The notes beneath the pieces were generated by a model that was given only the letters and a program-made list of their open reading frames with translations, ran no database searches and was not told where the DNA came from. Both the position numbers and the translations under genes were made by a program. A stretch of DNA of 18,292 nt, taken from NCBI RefSeq assembly GCF_965660005.1, contig NZ_CBFHYF010000033.1:1-18292 (forward strand), read 5' to 3'. This stretch comes from Porticoccus sp965660005 (GTDB lineage Bacteria; Pseudomonadota; Gammaproteobacteria; Pseudomonadales; Porticoccaceae). Below, in pieces: positions 13,797 through 18,292 of the stretch (position 1 is the first letter of the stretch; each line of letters starts with the position of its first letter).

Positions 13797-14930
13797 ATGT
13801 TTAAACTTGGGCTGATCGTCAATCCACTGGCCGGTATCGGTGGTCCCGCGGCACTGAAGGGCAGTGATGGAGAGGCGGCTGCCGAAGCGTTCAAAAAAGG
13901 GGCCGGGTTGCGTGCGCCAGAGCGTGCTGCCAGGGCGATGGATGTCATCTTTCACTCGCTCGGTGGCGAAGCCGTTACTGTGCTGACCTGTCCCGGCCTG
14001 ATGGGGGAGTCGGTGGCCAGGCAATGTGGCTTTGTCCCCGAACTGGTCTGTGACACGGATCCTCTGAATACCCGACCGGAGGACACCGAAAAGGCGGCCG
14101 GAACACTGGCTGACAAGGGTGTGGATTTGCTGATGTTTGTTGGTGGCGATGGGACGGCGCGCAATATCTGCAATGTGGTTTCTTCCCGCCAGCCCGTATT
14201 GGGTGTGCCCGCTGGTGTCAAGATGCACTCTGGCGTCTATGCCATTACACCAGAGGCGGCGGGTGATGTGGTTTGTCGATTGGTGCGTGCCGCCCTCGTG
14301 GATATCAGGCTGCAGGAAGTGCGTGATATCGATGAGATGGCTTTCCGAGAGGGCCGCGTCATGTCCCGTTACTACGGTGAATTACTGGTGCCGGAGGAGG
14401 GACGTTTTATGCAGCAGGTCAAGGATGGCGGTCGGGAAGTGGAGGCGCTGGTGGTTGGTGAGATAGCCGACACCCTGATAGAGGAAATGGATGATGACAC
14501 GCTTTATCTGGTCGGTCCCGGCTCGACCACAGCGGGTTTAATGGCGGCGATGGGACTGGACAACACACTGCTTGGGGTGGATCTGATCAGGGGTGGCCAG
14601 TTACTGGCCGCGGATGTTTCGGTCACACAGATAGAGCGGGAACTCGAGACATTTTCCGGTCCGGTTTCTATCATCATCACACCGATTGGCGGCCAGGGCA
14701 TACTGCTGGGCAGGGGCAATCAGCAACTGACCCCGGCCATCATCAGGCGGGTGGGCCGGGACAACCTGATTGTCGTGGCGACCAAAACCAAAATCACTGA
14801 ATTGGCAGGCAGGCCCCTGGTGGTGGACAGCAATGACCCACAGCTGGATCGGGATCTGGCGGGGTACATTCCGGTGCTCACTGGCTACCGGGACAGGGTT
14901 CTCTACCCGATCGGCTATGGTGCCACCTGA
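13797..14930 (+). CDS. ATP-NAD kinase family protein (divergent NadK-like)
   Basis: ATG 13797 has GGGAG at 13787-13791 five bases upstream. The 377-residue protein shows the N-terminal LGLIVNPLAGIGGPAAL (4-20) and LLMFVGGDGTARNI (111-124), the GGDGT nucleotide loop of the NAD kinase/diacylglycerol kinase superfamily. LGVPAGVKMHSGVYAITP and YLVGPGSTTAGLMA follow as conserved nucleotide-site blocks. It is longer than canonical NadK (about 290-300 residues) and belongs to the separate 'ATP-NAD kinase/AcoX-like' group. NAD kinase activity is therefore plausible but not established. The C-terminus overlaps the convergent alaA gene by 16 bases. It is divergent from the small gene upstream, with a 97-base gap. 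Confidence 0.88.
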   Translation: MFKLGLIVNPLAGIGGPAALKGSDGEAAAEAFKKGAGLRAPERAARAMDVIFHSLGGEAVTVLTCPGLMGESVARQCGFVPELVCDTDPLNTRPEDTEKAAGTLADKGVDLLMFVGGDGTARNICNVVSSRQPVLGVPAGVKMHSGVYAITPEAAGDVVCRLVRAALVDIRLQEVRDIDEMAFREGRVMSRYYGELLVPEEGRFMQQVKDGGREVEALVVGEIADTLIEEMDDDTLYLVGPGSTTAGLMAAMGLDNTLLGVDLIRGGQLLAADVSVTQIERELETFSGPVSIIITPIGGQGILLGRGNQQLTPAIIRRVGRDNLIVVATKTKITELAGRPLVVDSNDPQLDRDLAGYIPVLTGYRDRVLYPIGYGAT

Positions 14931-16171
14931 GCCAGTTTCAATTTTGCCACCGGATGATTGAGCCGGTATTTTTCCAGGAAGCGTGCCAGTCGGTTAATGG
15001 CCTCCTCCAGATCATCTTCCCTCGGCAGAAATACGATGCGGAAGTGGTCCGGGTCCGGCCAGTTGAAGGCTGTGCCCTGTACCAGCAGGATCCGTTCTTC
15101 CAGCAACAGATCCAGCACCAATTGCTCATCGTCCTCAATCGGATAAATATCCCGATCCAGTTTTGGGAACAGGTACATCGCTGCTTTGGGTTTGACACAA
15201 CTGACACCGGGTATCTGCGTCAACAGGGTCCAGGCTTTTTCGCGTTGCTGGTAGAGACGGCCCTCGGGGGCCACCAGATCGTTGATACTTTGGTAGCCAC
15301 CCAGTGCGGTCTGGATCGCGTACATGGCGGGCACGTTGGCGCATAACCGCATGGATGCCAGCATTTCAATGCCCTGGATATAACTGCGAGCGCGATGTTT
15401 GGCGCCGCTCACTACCAGCCAGCCGGAGCGGAAGCCTGCGAGACGGTAGGCTTTTGACAAGCCATTGAAGGTGATGCACAGCACATCGGTCGCCAGACTA
15501 CCCAGCGGAATGTGCACGGCGTCATCGTAAAGAATGCGGTCATAGATTTCATCGGCATAAATGATCAGATCATGTTGCCGGGCCAATTCGATAATCTCCT
15601 GCAACACGGCTTCAGAGTAGACTGCCCCGGTGGGGTTGTTAGGATTGATCACCACAATACCGCGGGTATTCGGTGTGATCTTGCGGGCGATATCCTCGAT
15701 GTCCGGTTGCCATTCGTTGGCTTCATCACACAGATAATGAACTGCCTTGCCACCGGCCAGATTGACGGCGGCAGTCCACAGGGGGTAATCCGGTGCCGGC
15801 ACCAGAATTTCATCACCGTTGTTGAGCAGGGCCTGCATGGCCATCACAATCAGTTCGCTGACGCCGTTGCCGAGGAAGATATCGTCGATGTCGACATTCG
15901 GGATACCGATCAACTGGCAGCGCTGCATGACGGCCTTGCGGGCACTGTAGATACCTTTGGAATGGCAGTAGCCCTGAGCCTTGGCCAGATTGTGAATCAC
16001 GTCGTGAATAATTTCGTCGGGCGCTTCAAAACCGAATGGGGCAGGGTTGCCGATATTCAGTTTCAGGATTCGCAGACCTTCTTCCTCAAGCCGGTTGGCG
16101 TGGTCGAGTACCGGGCCGCGAATATCGTAGCAGACGTTATTCAGCTTGTTTGATTTCTGGATATGTTGCAT
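14915..16171 (-). CDS. alaA: Alanine-synthesising aminotransferase AlaA
   Basis: AlaA is a PLP-dependent class I/II aminotransferase that makes alanine from pyruvate with glutamate as amino donor. ATG 16171 gives MQHIQKSNKLNNVCYDIRGPV, matching the E. coli start; a TTG further upstream would add 17 unlikely residues. Over 418 residues it follows E. coli AlaA closely: LNIGNPAPFGF (38-48), AQGYCHSKGIYSAR (65-78), NGVSELIVMAMQALL (102-116), VPAPDYPLWTAAV (124-136), INPNNPTGAV (175-184), YADEIYD with the PLP-ring Asp207, and FNGLSKAYRLAGFR with the Schiff-base Lys240. A C-terminal extension of about 13 residues, ending AQVAP, overlaps the convergent kinase-family gene by 16 bases. It is divergent from msrB across 89 AT-rich bases that must hold both promoters. 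Confidence 0.96.
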   Translation of the reverse strand: MQHIQKSNKLNNVCYDIRGPVLDHANRLEEEGLRILKLNIGNPAPFGFEAPDEIIHDVIHNLAKAQGYCHSKGIYSARKAVMQRCQLIGIPNVDIDDIFLGNGVSELIVMAMQALLNNGDEILVPAPDYPLWTAAVNLAGGKAVHYLCDEANEWQPDIEDIARKITPNTRGIVVINPNNPTGAVYSEAVLQEIIELARQHDLIIYADEIYDRILYDDAVHIPLGSLATDVLCITFNGLSKAYRLAGFRSGWLVVSGAKHRARSYIQGIEMLASMRLCANVPAMYAIQTALGGYQSINDLVAPEGRLYQQREKAWTLLTQIPGVSCVKPKAAMYLFPKLDRDIYPIEDDEQLVLDLLLEERILLVQGTAFNWPDPDHFRIVFLPREDDLEEAINRLARFLEKYRLNHPVAKLKLAQVAP

Positions 16172-16260
16172 AAATAGTGGTTGTCTGTTGTCCAATTTGG
16201 ATAAAAACGGATTGTATATCAAAACCCTACCATAAATAAGAAAACTCTGAGGTGCTGAAG

Positions 16261-16656
16261 ATGTCGAATACGCAACAATCTGACGATCAGCAATGGCGTG
16301 AACAGCTTACCCCTGATGAATTCAGAATCTGTCGCCAGAAGGGCACAGAGCCGCCTTTTACCGGAATCTATTGCGATGAGAAAGCCGCCGGAATTTACCA
16401 CTGTAAATGCTGCCATCAGCCGCTGTTTGATGCATCGACGAAGTATGATTCCGGTTCCGGCTGGCCGAGTTTCTATGCGGCGAGCGACGAACATGCTATC
16501 GAAGAGCACCTCGATACCAGCCACGGCATGCGCCGCACCGAGATCACCTGTGCGCATTGTCGCTCCCATTTGGGGCACCTTTTTGATGACGGTCCGGAAC
16601 CAACGGGACTGCGGTATTGTGTGAACTCGGCTTCCCTGCGACTGGAACCGTATTGA
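16261..16656 (+). CDS. msrB: Peptide-methionine (R)-S-oxide reductase MsrB
   Basis: MsrB reduces the R epimer of methionine sulfoxide in proteins. The 131-residue protein starts at ATG 16261 with TGAGGTG at 16248-16254. It has the fold's conserved blocks: GTEPPFTGIYCDEKAAGIYHC (28-48), the structural zinc pairs C48/C51 and C97/C100, SGSGWPSFY (64-72), THGM-like TSHGMRRTEI, HLGHLFDDGP (103-112), and RYCVNSASL with the catalytic Cys120. The position corresponding to the resolving Cys in E. coli MsrB (SGCGWPSF) is Ser66 here, so regeneration probably proceeds by direct thioredoxin attack or another cysteine, as reported for other Cys-lacking members. It is a single gene, divergent from alaA. Confidence 0.96.
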   Translation: MSNTQQSDDQQWREQLTPDEFRICRQKGTEPPFTGIYCDEKAAGIYHCKCCHQPLFDASTKYDSGSGWPSFYAASDEHAIEEHLDTSHGMRRTEITCAHCRSHLGHLFDDGPEPTGLRYCVNSASLRLEPY

Positions 16657-16731
16657 CACCGCATCGACAGCTTGCTACCGGCTGGTTCCCGGTGGTTTCC
16701 GGTTGGCCACGGAGAAAAACAGAATGCAGGC

Positions 16732-16769
16732 TTGACAGGGCACATGGCGCTTCTTAGAATGCGCGCCTC
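16732..16769 (+). promoter_or_regulatory. Sigma-70 promoter of the tRNA-Glu/tRNA-Gly unit
   Basis: A consensus -35 element TTGACA (16732-16737) and -10 element TAGAAT (16755-16760) are separated by exactly 17 bases. They are followed by the GC-rich stretch GCGCGCCTC (16761-16769), the discriminator typical of stringently controlled stable-RNA promoters. The first tRNA base is 28 bases after the -10 element. Confidence 0.88.
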
Positions 16770-16787
16770 TCTTGATGAGAACCTTGT

Positions 16788-16863
16788 GTCCCGTTCGTCT
16801 AGAGGCCTAGGACACCGCCCTTTCACGGCGGTAACAGGGGTTCGACTCCCCTACGGGACGCCA
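16788..16863 (+). tRNA. tRNA-Glu, anticodon UUC
   Basis: The 76-base cloverleaf has acceptor strands GTCCCGT (16788-16794) and ACGGGAC (16853-16859), a G discriminator, and an encoded CCA (16861-16863). The anticodon stem is CCGCC/GGCGG around loop CTTTCAC, giving anticodon TTC at 16822-16824, and the T loop has GGTTCGACT. The sequence is nearly identical to E. coli tRNA-Glu. Its U34 is a classic mnm5s2U position, hence a likely substrate of the MnmC encoded in this window. Confidence 0.98.
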
Positions 16864-16886
16864 TTTTTATCCTGATGGGATAAAAC

Positions 16887-16962
16887 GCGGGAATAGCTCA
16901 GTTGGTAGAGCGCAACCTTGCCAAGGTTGAGGTCGCGAGTTCGAGCCTCGTTTCCCGCTCCA
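16887..16962 (+). tRNA. tRNA-Gly, anticodon GCC
   Basis: The 76-base cloverleaf has acceptor strands GCGGGAA (16887-16893) and TTCCCGC (16952-16958), a U discriminator, and an encoded CCA (16960-16962). The anticodon stem is CAACC/GGTTG around loop TTGCCAA, giving anticodon GCC at 16920-16922. It lies 23 bases after tRNA-Glu and shares its promoter and terminator. Confidence 0.98.
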
Positions 16963-16969
16963 TTATTAG

Positions 16970-17008
16970 AACAGGGCCAGTGATGCAAATTGCTGGCCCT
17001 GTTTTTTT
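16970..17008 (+). terminator. Rho-independent terminator of the tRNA unit
   Basis: AACAGGGCCAG (16970-16980) pairs perfectly with CTGGCCCTGTT (16993-17003) over a 12-base loop, and the stem runs straight into a T-run at 17002-17008. It starts eight bases after the tRNA-Gly CCA. Confidence 0.93.
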
Positions 17009-17064
17009 ATCTGTTCGGCTCAAATTCCCCGTTCATCCCGACGGCTAAAACATGCTTTAATCCC

Positions 17065-17109
17065 CCGGTCGGTCCCGATCACATCCGGTATGGATGTGTC
17101 GCCATGATC
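17065..17109 (+). repeat. 16-base dispersed repeat, copy 2, with adjacent hairpin
   Basis: CCGGTCGGTCCCGATC at 17065-17080 repeats the sequence at 10405-10420 exactly. It runs into CACATCC (17080-17086) and GGATGTG (17092-17098), a perfect seven-base stem with a five-base loop. An outer pair, GATCA (17077-17081) and TGATC (17105-17109), could extend it. The setting is again between convergent transcripts. Function unknown. Confidence 0.45.
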
Positions 17110-17252
17110 ACTGCCTCACCCGTTTCTGGCTTGACGAAAGAGGGAAATCCATCATGAGCTCGTCACAATCAGGCCATCCCACAGCGAATAGCTTGCTTGC
17201 TGCCCTGCGTGATGGCACCCGCGGGGAGGACTCGCTCCTGGAGCGACACCCG

Positions 17253-18085
17253 TTATTGGAGCCACTGACCAGTGATCAGCTGATACTGCATGAATTCGGC
17301 ATTGCCCAGGATAACGGTGAGCAGGTTGTTGAAGTCGTGGGCAATACCACCGGTGAGATGACCTATCGCTTCGAGTTTTTGTGACTGGCGCAGTCGTTCA
17401 TCCATTTCCCGCAGTTCAGTGATATCCACCATGCTACCCACCATGCGTATGGCCTTGCCCGAGGCATCCCGTGTGATAAAGCCTCGGTCCACCACGAGCA
17501 GCGCCTTGCCATTGGCGTGAATAAGCCGGTATTCACCCTGCCAGGTCACGGCGTCGCTGTTGAACACGTCATACAGCTCGGTGAGGACGGTATTGCGGTC
17601 ATCCGGATGAATATGTTCAACCCAGAACTGCAGGCCGTTATAGACCTGAGCGGGGTTCGCAGTTCGTGGGACATGGTGGCGAGAAATGAGGACTTCAAAT
17701 GGTCGGCGGCCTCCGCCTTGTTTGCGACCGCTTCCAGCTCGCGGGTGCCGACACCAACCATTTTTTCCAGATTCTAATTCAGTGCCTTGAGATCGGTGTA
17801 GGCTTTCTCCAGTGCGCCAAAGGCCCACCAGATCAATAACAGTAATAACAGTGAGGTGACAAAGACAAACCCGATACCTTTATACATGCTCCAGCGGCTG
17901 AATGTCTCGGTATCGGGTGCCAGCGCCATCAGGGCCTGGTCAGAGGTGTAAATCCACATAGTGGCGACAACCCCGTAGATGGCTGTGATCAGCAGTGCAC
18001 GGGAGCGCAGCGACCATCTTTCGGCCGGTTCGGGTGGCGGAACAGTGTTCTGGCCATTATCATCGTCGGGCCAATTAATGCTCAT
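17253..18085 (-). pseudogene. Decayed membrane-bound hybrid sensor histidine kinase
   Basis: Read on the minus strand from ATG 18085, the first 103 residues hold a Pro-rich start and two membrane helices around ALLITAIYGVVATMWIY and GIGFVFVTSLLLLLLIWW, a sensor N-terminus common in gammaproteobacteria. A TAG at 17774-17776 interrupts the following linker. The same frame continues past it with NLEKMVGVGTRELEAVANKAEAAD and a HisKA H-box, SSFLATMSHELRTPL, with the phospho-acceptor His at 17666-17668. Near 17640-17650 homology jumps to another frame, in the middle of a PAS domain: FWVEHIHPDDR, then GEYRLIHANGK and GFITRDASGKAIRMVGSMVDIT. A second H-box follows, GHLTGGIAHDFNNLL (His at 17337-17339). 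The frame ends at 17253 just after GNAEF, so no ATPase or receiver domain remains. An internal deletion that fused two kinase cores, plus a nonsense mutation and 3' loss, explains this best. A short two-helix protein might still be made. Confidence 0.85.
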
Positions 18086-18165
18086 GGGACAACCCCGAAA
18101 ATCGGGTCTCCAGCAGGTCTTGCTTTATCCAGATAATCCGGTAAAGCAGTCAGGTGGGGCAACAT
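18082..18165 (-). CDS. Short 27-codon ORF upstream of and overlapping the kinase start
   Basis: On the minus strand an ATG at 18163-18165, with AGGGAG nine bases upstream (18175-18180), opens 27 codons. The ORF ends in a TGA that overlaps the kinase ATG as ATGA (18082-18085). The kinase ATG itself has only a poor ribosome binding site, and a small hairpin, CCCGA/TCGGG (18094-18106), lies just before it. The arrangement would suit translational coupling, or the ORF may be the original kinase N-terminus separated by a frameshift. The peptide (starting MLPHLTALPDYLDKARPAGD) resembles nothing I know. Confidence 0.4.
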   Translation of the reverse strand: MLPHLTALPDYLDKARPAGDPIFGVVP

Positions 18166-18178
18166 GGCTATATTCTCC

Positions 18179-18217
18179 CTGTCAGTATGACAGTTCCTTA
18201 TGACAGGCTTGTAACAG
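18179..18217 (-). promoter_or_regulatory. Possible PhoB-dependent promoter (Pho box plus -10) for the kinase remnant
   Basis: On the minus strand, CTGTTACAAGCCTGTCAT (18217 down to 18200) matches the 18-base Pho box consensus at about 14 positions, with the required 11-base period between the two CTGT half-sites. Ten bases further on is CATACT (18189-18184), a four-of-six match to the -10 consensus at the spacing seen in PhoB-activated promoters. The same stretch also holds a perfect inverted repeat, CTGTCA-GTA-TGACAG (18179-18193), which could be a separate operator or a third half-site. The match is by eye. Confidence 0.45.
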
Positions 18218-18292
18218 TCATTAAAACTGGAGACGACTATTGCAGGCTGTCTTTCCTGCAGTGACCATTGCAGAATAGGCCCAGAGTGGTTG
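18218..18292. other. Right-edge non-coding stretch with a short inverted repeat
   Basis: Upstream of the kinase remnant no gene can be supported before the window ends. TGCAGG (18241-18246) and CCTGCA (18255-18260) form a six-base stem with an eight-base loop. Nothing else stands out. Confidence 0.3.

Noticed and set aside
15512..16153. 213-residue plus-strand open frame.
   Set aside because: It is antisense to alaA, which matches its family along the whole length.
11200..17050. 11-base match ACGGCTAAAAC at 11200 and 17040.
   Set aside because: Matches of this length are expected many times by chance in an 18 kb window.
17154..17384. 76-residue plus-strand ORF (starting MSSSQSGHP) with a GAGGGA ribosome-binding-like sequence.
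   Set aside because: Its second half is exactly antisense to the clear H-box and PAS-to-kinase linker of the minus-strand kinase remnant, so at least that half is a shadow; the first half has no recognisable features. It could be revisited if homologues appear.
1..18292. Search for mobile elements, CRISPR arrays, toxin-antitoxin pairs, defence or secretion genes.
   Set aside because: No transposase, integrase, regularly spaced repeats, paired small toxin/antitoxin genes or defence motifs could be recognised; gene content is housekeeping in character. The tRNA genes are followed by a plain terminator with no integrase or att-like duplicate of their 3' ends.

Overview
The window reads as an ordinary chromosomal stretch of a gammaproteobacterium. 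The evidence is the set of lineage-typical genes (mnmC, epmC, pdxB, fldB, yheU, a GcvR-like regulator and an alaA very close to the E. coli form), GC content judged by eye in the mid to upper fifties, Shine-Dalgarno starts, and tRNA genes with CCA encoded. A small protein resembling the pseudomonad PA1571 family hints at Pseudomonadales in the broad sense rather than the enterics. The genus cannot be fixed from the sequence alone.

Layout. 1-2032 (+): the end of a DUF502 membrane protein, a MalM-like lipoprotein, a DUF2784 membrane protein and a DUF2007/zinc-ribbon protein. 2048-4141 (-): the two-domain tRNA wobble-uridine enzyme MnmC. 4198-5206: a MAPEG-family membrane protein converging on flavodoxin FldB. 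5452-7864 (+): tRNA methyltransferase TrmL, a YrbG-type cation/calcium exchanger and a VIT1/CCC1-type metal transporter. 7870-8382 (-): a GcvR-like double-ACT regulator. 8510-10214 (+): a tightly overlapping trio of exported methyltransferase, YheU and alpha/beta hydrolase. 10428-11123 (-): an unrecognised acidic protein. 11272-13523 (+): a gamma-glutamylcyclotransferase-like protein, EpmC (EF-P hydroxylase) and PdxB. 13520-13699 (-): a 59-residue protein that is easy to miss. 13797-14930 (+): an ATP-NAD kinase-family protein converging with alaA (-). 16261-16656 (+): msrB. 16732-17008: a tRNA-Glu/tRNA-Gly transcription unit with a clear promoter and terminator. 17253-18165 (-): the wreck of a membrane sensor kinase behind a possible PhoB-type promoter.

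Functional themes. Two enzymes act on tRNA wobble positions (MnmC, TrmL), and one likely MnmC substrate, tRNA-Glu(UUC), lies in the same window. Other genes serve translation (EpmC), pyridoxal phosphate synthesis (PdxB) and one PLP-dependent enzyme (AlaA), redox work (FldB, MsrB), and divalent-cation transport (YrbG-like plus VIT1-like). Most are housekeeping genes in short or single-gene units. No insertion sequence, integrase, phage gene, CRISPR array or toxin-antitoxin pair was recognised. No gene-free stretch exceeds 300 bases; the largest is 5207-5451.

I did not find a convincing undescribed multi-gene system. The observations most worth a second look are the decayed hybrid sensor kinase with its Pho-box-like promoter and short upstream ORF at the right edge, the methyltransferase-YheU-hydrolase operon, the paired metal transporters, and the small gene overlapping the pdxB stop codon.
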